Notes under the pieces: model-generated
Databases searched by the model: none
Told to the model about the DNA's origin: nothing
The model's input: the letters and a program-made list of their open reading frames with translations, nothing else
NCBI GenBank assembly: GCA_963977675.1
Contig: CAXBPY010000021.1
Span: forward strand, 1-41,809
Direction of reading: 5' to 3'
Length of the DNA stretch: 41,809 bases
Origin: CAXBPY01 sp003455275
GTDB taxonomy: Bacteria; Bacteroidota; Bacteroidia; Chitinophagales; UBA10324
In this document: positions 17,187-24,977 of the stretch, piece after piece
How positions within the stretch are numbered: position 1 is the stretch's first letter
Layout: every line of letters starts with the position of its first letter
Made by a program: the position numbers and the translations under genes

Positions 17187-17214
17187 AGGTGAAAGGTGAA
17201 AGGTGAACATTGAA
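17187..17214. repeat. Heptanucleotide repeat AGGTGAA, three perfect units plus one degenerate
   Basis: AGGTGAA at 17187, 17194 and 17201, then CATTGAA. Read on the minus strand the units are TTCACCT, the same YTCAC core as the arrays at polA and tsaE. The array lies in the 142-bp divergent region between the PorE-like gene and the plus-strand beta-barrel gene, 24 bp before the former's start. Confidence 0.75.
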
Positions 17215-17305
17215 ACTTCCAACAATTATTAAATAGCTGAACAGATGTTTCAACATAACGAATTAAAATCTATTTCTATTTTGCACCACCATAAAAAACA
17301 AAATC

Positions 17306-18022
17306 ATGATTAAAAAAATCTTTACGCTCTGTGCAATTCTGTCTTTGGCATTTCTTCATAATTCCAATGCGCAACTTCGTCTTGCCGGAGGGGTTGGCCT
17401 TGATCTTTTTACCAGCAAATACATCGTTGATGACAACATTGATTCAATTGATTTGAAAGATTATCACAATGGTGCTTTCAACGCTGCTCCGCATATTAAT
17501 TTAGGAATTGACATCGGTGACCGTGTCAGAATCCTTACCGGCATCGATATGCAAAAGAGAACTGACAATTACGATTTCAGTTACTATTTCGGAATCGGCA
17601 GCCCTTCAAAAGTTTTGACAACTGTGACCAACTACACCACTATTCCGCTTTCTGTTACATGCAATCTTACTGCGAAAGACAGCAAGAGCCGCTTACCGAT
17701 TGGTTTAGGAATAGATTTCAGCTCGCTAAAGAAAGTGACCTACTCTTCTTCTGATTTAACTTCATTATTTGGAACTCCACTACCTGTCACCTATTCGAAA
17801 GGTGATTCAGCGATTAAGGATATTTGTTCCTCTATGACAAGTTATATATTCACAATTGGATATGGGTATAAAATCAATGATTACCTCGGGATAGATGCAT
17901 TGCTTTTTGCGAAGTATGATTCGAAAAGTTTTGATACTTCAGTTACCGAGTATAATCAGTTTGCAACTGCAGGCGGAAATATCACAATCTTTTATCTGTT
18001 TGATTTAGGAAAGAAAGATTAA
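17306..18022 (+). CDS. Small outer-membrane beta-barrel protein of unknown function
   Basis: 238 residues. MIKKIFTLCAILSLAFLHNSNAQ is a signal peptide with the Ala-Gln cleavage site usual in Bacteroidota. The rest alternates hydrophobic and polar residues in strands separated by polar turns (LRLAGGVGLDLF, PHINLGIDIGDRVRILTGIDM, YIFTIGYGYKINDYLGIDALLFAKY, GGNITIFYLFDLGKKD), and ends in an aromatic-rich strand, as in small porin/PorT-like barrels. I do not recognise a named family. It is divergent from the PorE-like gene and followed by a very strong terminator, so it is probably its own transcription unit. ATG start at 17306, preceded by an A-rich leader. Confidence 0.75.
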   Translation: MIKKIFTLCAILSLAFLHNSNAQLRLAGGVGLDLFTSKYIVDDNIDSIDLKDYHNGAFNAAPHINLGIDIGDRVRILTGIDMQKRTDNYDFSYYFGIGSPSKVLTTVTNYTTIPLSVTCNLTAKDSKSRLPIGLGIDFSSLKKVTYSSSDLTSLFGTPLPVTYSKGDSAIKDICSSMTSYIFTIGYGYKINDYLGIDALLFAKYDSKSFDTSVTEYNQFATAGGNITIFYLFDLGKKD

Positions 18023-18036
18023 TCGTTTTACATACC

Positions 18037-18079
18037 TAAATAAAAAAAGGGATTCGAAGTGAATCCCTTTTTTTATTTT
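18037..18079. terminator. Strong intrinsic terminator after the beta-barrel gene
   Basis: Perfect stem of at least 14 bp: 18042-18055 (AAAAAAAGGGATTC), 5-nt loop GAAGT, 18061-18074 (GAATCCCTTTTTTT), extendable outward by a few A-T pairs. It separates the barrel gene from menG/ubiE. Confidence 0.9.
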
Positions 18080-18115
18080 ATGGCTCATGATGATTAATTA
18101 TTTCTTTGCATCCTC

Positions 18116-18847
18116 ATGAGTGAAATTGTTTATCCGGATTCATCTTCCAACCTCAAGAAAAGGGAACAGGTGGCGCAGATGTTTAATCATATTGCTTCGC
18201 GGTATGATCTAATGAATTCTGTTTTGTCCTTCGGGATTTATAAAAGGTGGATGAAAAAATTAGTGAATCAACTCAGGAACGATAACCCGAAACTGATTCT
18301 AGATGTGGCAACCGGCACAGCAGATATAGCAATCGCGCTCATGAAGATTAACCCTGAAAAGGTTACAGGGGTTGATATTTCGGAGGAGATGCTAGCCCAT
18401 GGAAAAATTAAAATTGCCAGGAAAAATCTTAAGCAAAAAATTGAACTTGAATATGCCGATGCAGAAAAACTTCCTTTTCCGGAAAATAAATTCGATGCCG
18501 TCAGCGTTGCTTATGGTGTAAGAAATTTTTCACATCTTGAAATTGGATTGAAGGAAATGTTTCGTGTGTTAAAACCAAAAGGGAAAATTGTAATACTTGA
18601 ATTCAGTAAACCAAAGAATATTTTTTTAAAAAAAATATTTGAAATTTATTTCCATAAAATTTGTCCTTTAATCGGTGGCATCATTACCGGAAACAGGAAA
18701 GCATACACCTACCTTCCTCAATCAGTAAAAGTTTTTCCGGATGGAAAAGAGTTTGAAAATATTTTGCAGCAATCAGGATTTGTCAATACAAAATGCATCA
18801 GTCTAACATTCGGCATCGCCAGTCTGTATTCCGGCTACAAGCCCTGA
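18116..18847 (+). CDS. ubiE: Demethylmenaquinone methyltransferase (MenG/UbiE)
   Basis: 243 residues. It methylates demethylmenaquinone with S-adenosylmethionine to give menaquinone, the last step of the pathway. Family signatures are MFNHIASRYDLMNSVLSFG near the N-terminus, the SAM-binding LDVATGTADIAIAL and VTGVDISEEML, then AVSVAYGVRNFSHLEIGLKE and MFRVLKPKGKIVILEFSKP, and the C-terminal YTYLPQSVKVFPDG and GIASLYSGYKP. Full length, ATG start. In an organism with alternative complex III, menaquinone is the likely quinol substrate of the act-cox operon further on. Its last 55 bases overlap the porT frame, a pairing (ubiE then porT) that I recall from other Bacteroidota. Confidence 0.93.
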   Translation: MSEIVYPDSSSNLKKREQVAQMFNHIASRYDLMNSVLSFGIYKRWMKKLVNQLRNDNPKLILDVATGTADIAIALMKINPEKVTGVDISEEMLAHGKIKIARKNLKQKIELEYADAEKLPFPENKFDAVSVAYGVRNFSHLEIGLKEMFRVLKPKGKIVILEFSKPKNIFLKKIFEIYFHKICPLIGGIITGNRKAYTYLPQSVKVFPDGKEFENILQQSGFVNTKCISLTFGIASLYSGYKP

Positions 18848-19536
18848 AAATTTTTCTGTTCTCTATTCTTTTTTTCATATTGTACTTTCCAAAATGTGAT
18901 GCTCAGTTTTCTATAATGGAACATGATGAACAAAATATGAACAGGATGTTTCATTTTGGAGTTGCACTCGGTTACAATCTCAGTAATTATAAAATCACTC
19001 TGGACTCAAATTTTATAAGCCAAAAAACAATACTGAATGTTCAGCCTGTAAAAGGCCCTGGCTTTAATCTGGGTATTGTTTCAGACCTTCATCTTGCAAA
19101 ATATTGGGAACTGCGGTTTATCCCGGCACTCTCGTTTGCTGAAAAAGATATTCAATACACCCGGAAGGATAGTGTTGTAATGAAAAAAATTGAGAGTGTG
19201 TATCTTGAGTTTCCACTCTTGCTCAAATACAAATCGAAACCTTATAACAATATGCGCATGTATGTGATAGGTGGCTTAAAATATAGCATAGACATGCAAT
19301 CGAATGCACTTGCACGAAAAGCAGAGAATCTGATTAAAGTGAAACAAAATGATTACTCGATTGATTATGGCATTGGTATGGAACTTCATCTTCCACTAGT
19401 TGTGATGGCGCCTGAAATTAAATGGTCTTATGGAATTGTTAATATTCTTCAGAACGATGATAAGCTCATCTATTCTTCTGTTTTAAATCGGCTTCGTTCA
19501 AGGTGTATTTTATTTACTATTCACCTTGAAGGTTGA
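18793..19536 (+). CDS. porT: PorT-like type IX secretion outer-membrane protein
   Basis: 247 residues from the ATG at 18793, which lies 55 bases inside ubiE. The first 17 residues are basic and come before a hydrophobic signal (LKIFLFSILFFILYFPKCDAQ); no other in-frame ATG lies before cleavage, though a start at the CTG near 18844 cannot be excluded. The mature part is a small barrel: FHFGVALGYNLSNYKI, GPGFNLGIVSDLHLAKYWELRFIPALSF, VYLEFPLLLKYKSKP, YVIGGLKYSIDM and DYGIGMELHLP match PorT. PorT is an outer-membrane component needed for T9SS assembly and for export of proteins with type A or B sorting domains such as those at 1-8267. The overlap suggests translational coupling to ubiE. It converges with the SCO gene 16 bp away, with no visible terminator. 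Confidence 0.85.
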   Translation: MHQSNIRHRQSVFRLQALKIFLFSILFFILYFPKCDAQFSIMEHDEQNMNRMFHFGVALGYNLSNYKITLDSNFISQKTILNVQPVKGPGFNLGIVSDLHLAKYWELRFIPALSFAEKDIQYTRKDSVVMKKIESVYLEFPLLLKYKSKPYNNMRMYVIGGLKYSIDMQSNALARKAENLIKVKQNDYSIDYGIGMELHLPLVVMAPEIKWSYGIVNILQNDDKLIYSSVLNRLRSRCILFTIHLEG

Positions 19537-19552
19537 TTATCTATAAATTATT

Positions 19553-20518
19553 TTATTCTTCTGAAGTCTTTGGTTTTTCCAATAAAAGATTGGTAATATC
19601 ATTATATAAAGAATCCATTGCCGTAGAATCTTCTACTGTTTTATAATAGCCGCGGATCATTCCGGTTCCATCAACTAGAACCAATCGATCGCTGTGCGTA
19701 AATGATTCAGTTCCGTTTGAAGTATCTGCAACCGGAACTTTAAATCCTCCTTCAGCCAACTGATATATTATATTCTTTTTTCCGGTAAGGAAATACCACT
19801 TTCTATCAATGGCTTTATACTTTTCTGCATATTGTTTTAGAACAGGAATTGAATCTTGCTCCGGATCAACAGTAATCGAAAGAAACTTAATTCGCTCTTC
19901 ATCCTTGAAAGCATTTTGCAATCCACTCAGGTTCGAATTCATTTTCGGGCAAACTCCATTACAAGAGGTAAAGAAAAAATCAGTCACATAAGCGTAACCT
20001 TTCAAATCATCTGAACTAAGTGAATCTCCGTTTTGCGTGGCCAATAGAAAGAATGGAACCTGATAAAATTCTTTTAATCTCTGCGGAGGTTCAGGGCGCA
20101 TAACCACATTGAAAATAATCCACAAAACCAATGGACTTCCTAAAATTAAAATTGAAGAAATAGTCCCCGTTAATTTTGTAATTCTTTTATCTCTTTTTAT
20201 TGAAGAAGCATCTGCTGGTTCTAATTTCCTAATGTTATCAATTACAATTAATGAAATAAGAGGAAACCAAAATCCTAATATTCTCCACCCATTAACATAT
20301 CGCTCCTTTTTCTTAGCAATATTTCCAGACCAAATAACTCCTACACTCCTTACTATTAATTGGTTTGCAATCCCAAAAAAAATAGAGAAGTAAGTAATCT
20401 CGCTGAAAATACCCGTTAGATAAGTAATAATCCAATAGACAATACAAATAATAGAAAAAGCGGTCGCAGATATTGGGCTACTCTTACTTATTGGATTAGA
20501 TTCATCACCATCATTCAT
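19553..20518 (-). CDS. SCO1/SenC-type copper chaperone with extra N-terminal membrane domain
   Basis: 321 residues from the ATG at 20518; a TTG two codons upstream is less likely. Residues from about 140 are a SCO domain: DFFFTSCNGVCPKMNSNLSG with the copper-binding cysteines C186 and C190, SITVDPEQDS, and SFTHSDRLVLVD with the third ligand H275. SCO proteins deliver copper to, or reduce, the CuA site of oxidase subunit II, which fits its place as last gene of the act-cox operon. The odd part is residues 1-115: instead of the usual single N-terminal anchor there are about three further hydrophobic segments (20-45, 46-65, 82-98) before the expected anchor at 116-138. This part resembles no SCO I know; a faint likeness to DUF4328-type membrane domains is only a guess. 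Confidence 0.85.
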   Translation of the reverse strand: MNDGDESNPISKSSPISATAFSIICIVYWIITYLTGIFSEITYFSIFFGIANQLIVRSVGVIWSGNIAKKKERYVNGWRILGFWFPLISLIVIDNIRKLEPADASSIKRDKRITKLTGTISSILILGSPLVLWIIFNVVMRPEPPQRLKEFYQVPFFLLATQNGDSLSSDDLKGYAYVTDFFFTSCNGVCPKMNSNLSGLQNAFKDEERIKFLSITVDPEQDSIPVLKQYAEKYKAIDRKWYFLTGKKNIIYQLAEGGFKVPVADTSNGTESFTHSDRLVLVDGTGMIRGYYKTVEDSTAMDSLYNDITNLLLEKPKTSEE

Positions 20519-20545
20519 AGTCAAATAATTGAACTAAGAAAATAA

Positions 20546-20866
20546 TTATTTCCAGATATGGAATTGCATGTTATGCCAGCTGCTTCCTTCTGCTAAAAAA
20601 ATAGAAACAGTATAGAGCAGAAGAATAACAGGAATCAATACTGTAATGATGAGGTGCTTTACTTCGAACTTAAGGTGCATGAAGGTTCCTACAATATAAA
20701 TCGCCTTTATCATACTCATGACAACGAAGAAAATATTGAGCGGCATTCGGTTGATATCAGCAGGATAAGTAAGCGCCCCTATGATCTCAACGATAGTTAC
20801 AATTAGCATAATCCAGAATGTTCTCCAGATCACTTTTACCATATTTCCGTGTGCTTCAGCAGACAT
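20546..20866 (-). CDS. Cytochrome c oxidase subunit IV (prokaryotic type)
   Basis: 106 residues with three membrane spans (about 14-32, 44-62, 70-92), as in CtaF/CyoD-like subunit IV. MSMIKAIYIVGTFMHLKFEVKHLI is the typical middle helix and loop of this family in Bacteroidota. It has no cofactor and stabilises the CuB/heme a3 site of subunit I during assembly. ATG start. It lies 25 bp after subunit III and 27 bp before the SCO gene on the same strand. Confidence 0.88.
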   Translation of the reverse strand: MSAEAHGNMVKVIWRTFWIMLIVTIVEIIGALTYPADINRMPLNIFFVVMSMIKAIYIVGTFMHLKFEVKHLIITVLIPVILLLYTVSIFLAEGSSWHNMQFHIWK

Positions 20867-20891
20867 GTATCAATTAGTTTTATTTTAAAAG

Positions 20892-21572
20892 TTAAAGCAA
20901 GTAGAAAGCCATGAACACAAATACCCAAACCAAATCAACAAAGTGCCAGTACAGACCAACCTTCTCCACCATTTCATAGTTACCTCTTCTGTCATATACT
21001 CCACTCATAACATTTGATGTTACAATAATATTTATAATCACTCCGGTGAACACATGGAACCCATGAAATCCGGTAATAATAAAGAACAGCCACCCAAATG
21101 CAGAAGCGCCAAAAGGATTAGCACTAATTGTCATTCCTTCGCTAATCAAGTGTGTCCACTCCCAGGCCTGGCAACTTAAAAAAGCAATTCCACCAATGAT
21201 GGTGAAGAAAAGCCACATCGCAACCTTCTTTCTATTTTTCTCTGCATTTCCATAATGAACTGCCAGCACCATTGTAACCGAACTCATGATGAGAATGAAA
21301 GTCATGAGTGATACAAACATTAAAGGCAAATGCACATCTTCAGGAACTCCCGGGAAGGCGCGAAAAACATGATTGGGAACAGGCCAGGAATTATAACTGA
21401 AGCGCAATGCGCCATAGGTAACTAGGAAAGAAGCGAAAGAAAAACTATCTCCCACTAAGAAATACCACATCATTAGTTTACCCCAACTTACTTTGAATGG
21501 AGAGCGCCCTCCATTCCATGGGTTTGCAGATGTGGTGGTTGAATGTGCAGGTGCTGAAAGAGTTGCTTCCAT
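20892..21572 (-). CDS. Cytochrome c oxidase subunit III, longer copy
   Basis: 226 residues from the ATG at 21572 (an in-frame TTG one codon earlier is less likely). Seven hydrophobic segments are spread over the full length. Diagnostic stretches are WGKLMMWYFLVGDSFSFASF, LSCQAWEWTHLI, FFIITGFHGFHVFTGVIIN with the conserved histidines, and GLYWHFVDLVWVFVF at the C-terminus. Subunit III binds lipid and protects subunit I; it holds no metal. Ends 25 bp before subunit IV and starts 12 bp after the shorter subunit III gene, so translation is probably coupled. Confidence 0.9.
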   Translation of the reverse strand: MEATLSAPAHSTTTSANPWNGGRSPFKVSWGKLMMWYFLVGDSFSFASFLVTYGALRFSYNSWPVPNHVFRAFPGVPEDVHLPLMFVSLMTFILIMSSVTMVLAVHYGNAEKNRKKVAMWLFFTIIGGIAFLSCQAWEWTHLISEGMTISANPFGASAFGWLFFIITGFHGFHVFTGVIINIIVTSNVMSGVYDRRGNYEMVEKVGLYWHFVDLVWVFVFMAFYLL

Positions 21573-21584
21573 CAAGAGTATTTT

Positions 21585-22157
21585 TTAGAAGAATTTTAAT
21601 TGGAAGAAAATGAACAAAAAGATCCAGAGTAGGTCAACAAAATGCCAGTAAACAGAAATGAATCCAATAATATGATGATAATTTGGATTGAATTTTTGAA
21701 CTGAGGTTTTTATTCCGGTATAAAGTAAAATTAAAAGTCCAACACCTACATGTGCCAGGTGAGTCATAGAAATCACATATACATATTGATAGGAATTAAT
21801 TCCATTAATATAAAAACCTGATTTTGCCAATGCAAAATAACCTAGCCATTGGTTGATAATGAATGCTACGCCAAGTATGAAAGTTGCCCAAAAGAAAATC
21901 CTAAATCGCTGCACTTCCATTTGCTTATGAGCCTTCTTTGAAATGAACATTGTGACACTGCTCAATAGAATTATGGCTGTACTGATCCAGAACTGATAAG
22001 GAAGATTAATATTTACCCAATTACCCGCACCTTGACGAACAATAAGTGCACTCGTCATTGCGACAAACAACATCACAATAGTGGCAAGCCCAATGAACAG
22101 CCCAAACCGCTGCGCAAAAATTTGTCTTTCCCTTTCGTTGTTCATTGCTCCTACCAT
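21585..22157 (-). CDS. Cytochrome c oxidase subunit III, shorter copy
   Basis: 190 residues from ATG at 22157; a second ATG at 22145 (MNNERERQ) fits the family as well. Five membrane spans. The C-terminal half carries the subunit III signature: MTHLAHVGVGLLILLY and YWHFVDLLWIFLFIFF, parallel to FHGFHVFTG and YWHFVDLVWVF of the longer copy next to it. It lacks the two N-terminal helices of the seven-span form. Tandem subunit III genes of unequal length are a familiar arrangement in Bacteroidota oxidase operons. It follows ctaB by 8 bp. Confidence 0.88.
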   Translation of the reverse strand: MVGAMNNERERQIFAQRFGLFIGLATIVMLFVAMTSALIVRQGAGNWVNINLPYQFWISTAIILLSSVTMFISKKAHKQMEVQRFRIFFWATFILGVAFIINQWLGYFALAKSGFYINGINSYQYVYVISMTHLAHVGVGLLILLYTGIKTSVQKFNPNYHHIIGFISVYWHFVDLLWIFLFIFFQLKFF

Positions 22158-22165
22158 TTGCTTTC

Positions 22166-23059
22166 CTAAATTTTATCAAAGTAAAGAGCTAGTTGAACAA
22201 TAGGCAGGTAGAAAAAGGAGCCAAACATAAGTTGCCTTGCAGAAGCAACTGTGCAATCCCGGTAAAGTTTAATAGACTGATAAAGAAAAACAACTCCGAT
22301 TGTAAGAAGGATTATTAATGATACAACCCCTGCATAATGAAAATAATAAGGAAGTACACTGAACGCAATGAGCACAACTATACTCACTATGGTTTGCATG
22401 GCGCTTGTTTTAGATTGTCCATCTTTCGAAGGAAGTAATTTGTATCCTGCTTTCATGTAATCATCATAAGCCACCCAACCGATTGCCCAAAAATGTGGAA
22501 GTTGCCAAAAGAACTGAATCAAGAACAGAAGCCCGGATTCTGCATTTATCAGATTTGTTGCTGCAACAAATCCAATCATTGGAGGAAGAGCTCCAGGGAT
22601 GGCTCCTAAATAAACTGCTACAGGAGAAAATCTTTTCATAGGGGTATAAATGAAAGCATATGAAATTAGTGCAATAGCACTTAGTAATGCAGCGGCTTGA
22701 TTAAAATAAAGCCAAAGAATTCCAAGGCCACCTATTGCCAGTACTCCACTGAAAAGAATTGCTTCAATTGTATTCATTCGTTCAGTAGGCAATGGTCGAT
22801 TTGCAGTGCGTTTCATTAATCGGTCGAAATCTTTTTCGATCACTTGATTTAATGCATTTGATGCTCCTGCAGTCAACATTCCTCCAAGAGAAATCATTAT
22901 AAAATTTTGCCAACTCCAGTTTCCGTTCGCACCTATCAGGAAGCCAATTCCAGACGAAAAAACAACAAGCAAGGACAATCGAAATTTCATCAGCATAGCA
23001 TAATCCTTAAGCTTTGCTGTTACAAACGATCCGATTCCAACTCTTTCTAACCCTTGCAT
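22166..23059 (-). CDS. ctaB: Protoheme IX farnesyltransferase (heme O synthase)
   Basis: 297 residues, UbiA superfamily. It transfers a farnesyl group to protoheme to make heme O, the precursor of heme A for the oxidase. The first allylic diphosphate site is NQVIEKDFDRLMKRTANRP (about 86-104), with both aspartates and the R/T of this subfamily; the second region is AIGWVAYDDYMKAGYKLLPS (about 190-209). Nine membrane segments are visible. Full length with ATG start. It sits between ctaD and the subunit III genes. No heme A synthase (CtaA) is seen in this window. Confidence 0.93.
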   Translation of the reverse strand: MQGLERVGIGSFVTAKLKDYAMLMKFRLSLLVVFSSGIGFLIGANGNWSWQNFIMISLGGMLTAGASNALNQVIEKDFDRLMKRTANRPLPTERMNTIEAILFSGVLAIGGLGILWLYFNQAAALLSAIALISYAFIYTPMKRFSPVAVYLGAIPGALPPMIGFVAATNLINAESGLLFLIQFFWQLPHFWAIGWVAYDDYMKAGYKLLPSKDGQSKTSAMQTIVSIVVLIAFSVLPYYFHYAGVVSLIILLTIGVVFLYQSIKLYRDCTVASARQLMFGSFFYLPIVQLALYFDKI

Positions 23060-23078
23060 TTTTTTCTAAAAAAAATTA

Positions 23079-24959
23079 TTAAACATGATGAGCTGATTCG
23101 CCTGGCTGAATCGGCATTGTTTGAGGAATAAAATCTTGTCCATCTTTACCATAATCATATGGCCAGCGATGAACAGTTGGAATTTCTCCTTCCCAATTTC
23201 CATGTCCTGGTTTTATTGGTGTTGTCCATTCTATTGTATTTGATTTCCATGGATTTTGTTCATGACAAATTTTACCTCTGAAAATGCTATAGAAGAAATT
23301 GAAAACAAAAAGGAGTTGAGCGGCAAATACAACCAAGGCTGCAATAGTTATGAATTCACTTAATTCTCCAAACTTGTTGAAAGACTCATAACCTGCATGG
23401 CTAGGATAACGACGCGGAACACCGGCTAATCCCTGGTAATGCATAGGCCAGAAAATTGCGTAGGCACCAGCAAAAGTCAACCAGAAGTGAATGAAGCCCA
23501 TTGTTCGGTTCATAAACTTTCCATACATTTTAGGAAACCAGTGATAAACACCTGCAAACATTCCGAAGAAGGCGCCAATACCCATAACAATATGGAAGTG
23601 TGCAACTACAAAATATGTATCATGTAGTTGGATGTCGATTGAAGAATTACCAAGAAAAATTCCTGTTAAACCACCTGATATAAAAAGAGACACAAATCCA
23701 ATAGCGAACAGCATTGCCGGAGTGTACTTTATATTTCCCTTCCAGATTGTGGTAAGCCAGTTGAAAACTTTTATAGCAGAAGGAATTGCAATAAGCAAAG
23801 TAAGGAATACGAAAACGGACCCAACAAATGGATTGAGGCCTGTCACAAACATGTGATGAGCCCAAACAAAAAATGCAAGAGCCGCTATTGCAAGCATTGA
23901 AAGAACCATTGCACGATAACCAAAAATTGGCTTTCGTGAATTCACCGAAAGTATTTCTGAAACCATTCCGAATGCAGGCATAATAACAATATATACTTCC
24001 GGGTGACCAAGAAACCAGAACAAGTGCTGATACAAAATAGGGTTTCCACCTTCATGAGGTTGTGCGCCAACATTCTCAATATAGATTTTGTCCAGGTAAA
24101 AACTTGTTCCTAAAGTTCTATCAAAAATGAGAAGTATGGCTGCCCCAAGCAGAACAGGGAAGGAAAGAACTCCCAATATGGCTGTGATTAAAAGTGCCCA
24201 GATGGTCAGTGGCAATTTTGCCATAGACATTCCTTTTGTTCTTAAGTTCAAAATAGTAGTGATGTAATTTAAACCACCAAGCAAACTTGAAAAGATAAAC
24301 AGTGACATGCTAATAAGCCACATATCTGCCCCGCCCTTGGATCCTAATGACGCATCTCTGATTGCACTGAGTGGGGGATAGAAAACCCAGCTAACACCAG
24401 CAGCACCAGTCGGCAAGAAAAACGAAGCAGCCATCACTATGCTTGCCATAAAGAAGAACCAATATGAAAGCATGTTTAAAAACGGTGATGCCATGTCCCG
24501 GGCACCGCATTGAAGTGGAATTAGAATATTAGCAAATGTTCCGCTTAGGCCGGCGGTGAGCACAAAGAAGACAAGAATGGTTCCGTGCATAGTGATGAGC
24601 ATGTTATAAAAGTCATTTGTCATATGACCATTTTCAACCCACCGATCACCGAATACATTACCAATCCAACTCATATTGGTATCCGGAAAACCAAGTTGCA
24701 TCCTGAAAATATTTGAAAATGCACCTCCAACTATTGCCCAGATTATCCCGGTAATCAAGAATTGTTTGCCAATTATTTTATGATCCTGAGAAAAAATCCA
24801 AGTGTGAATAAAATTCTTTTTATTTCGATCGCTATCGTGATGACCGTGATCTTCTTCCGAACGAATTACACCTTCTACATCCTGATAATGTACATGATCA
24901 GTGATGTATGCTCCTGTGTTTGAGTGGGCGTGTCCGTGATGCGTTTCAGTTGTTTCCAT
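23079..24959 (-). CDS. ctaD: Cytochrome c oxidase subunit I (aa3 type)
   Basis: 626 residues, 12-13 membrane spans with a histidine-rich N-terminal tail. All redox ligands are present: the first heme a histidine in TMHGTILVFF, the CuB histidine and cross-linked tyrosine in WFLGHPEVYIVIMPAFG, the CuB pair in VWAHHMFVTG, and the heme a3/heme a histidines in HDTYFVVAHFHIVMG. The glutamate of GHPEVY marks an A1-type (D-channel) oxidase. It reduces oxygen to water and pumps protons. The region after the last family helix (about 555-626) is a polar tail, EWTTPIKPGHGNW..., usual for this phylum. ATG start, 18 bp after ctaC. Confidence 0.95.
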   Translation of the reverse strand: METTETHHGHAHSNTGAYITDHVHYQDVEGVIRSEEDHGHHDSDRNKKNFIHTWIFSQDHKIIGKQFLITGIIWAIVGGAFSNIFRMQLGFPDTNMSWIGNVFGDRWVENGHMTNDFYNMLITMHGTILVFFVLTAGLSGTFANILIPLQCGARDMASPFLNMLSYWFFFMASIVMAASFFLPTGAAGVSWVFYPPLSAIRDASLGSKGGADMWLISMSLFIFSSLLGGLNYITTILNLRTKGMSMAKLPLTIWALLITAILGVLSFPVLLGAAILLIFDRTLGTSFYLDKIYIENVGAQPHEGGNPILYQHLFWFLGHPEVYIVIMPAFGMVSEILSVNSRKPIFGYRAMVLSMLAIAALAFFVWAHHMFVTGLNPFVGSVFVFLTLLIAIPSAIKVFNWLTTIWKGNIKYTPAMLFAIGFVSLFISGGLTGIFLGNSSIDIQLHDTYFVVAHFHIVMGIGAFFGMFAGVYHWFPKMYGKFMNRTMGFIHFWLTFAGAYAIFWPMHYQGLAGVPRRYPSHAGYESFNKFGELSEFITIAALVVFAAQLLFVFNFFYSIFRGKICHEQNPWKSNTIEWTTPIKPGHGNWEGEIPTVHRWPYDYGKDGQDFIPQTMPIQPGESAHHV

Positions 24960-24977
24960 CGCTGAAGAATTTAGATT

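Noticed and set aside
20892..22157. Two adjacent subunit III genes as a recent duplication
   Set aside because: They differ strongly in length and sequence and this pair is usual in Bacteroidota oxidase operons.
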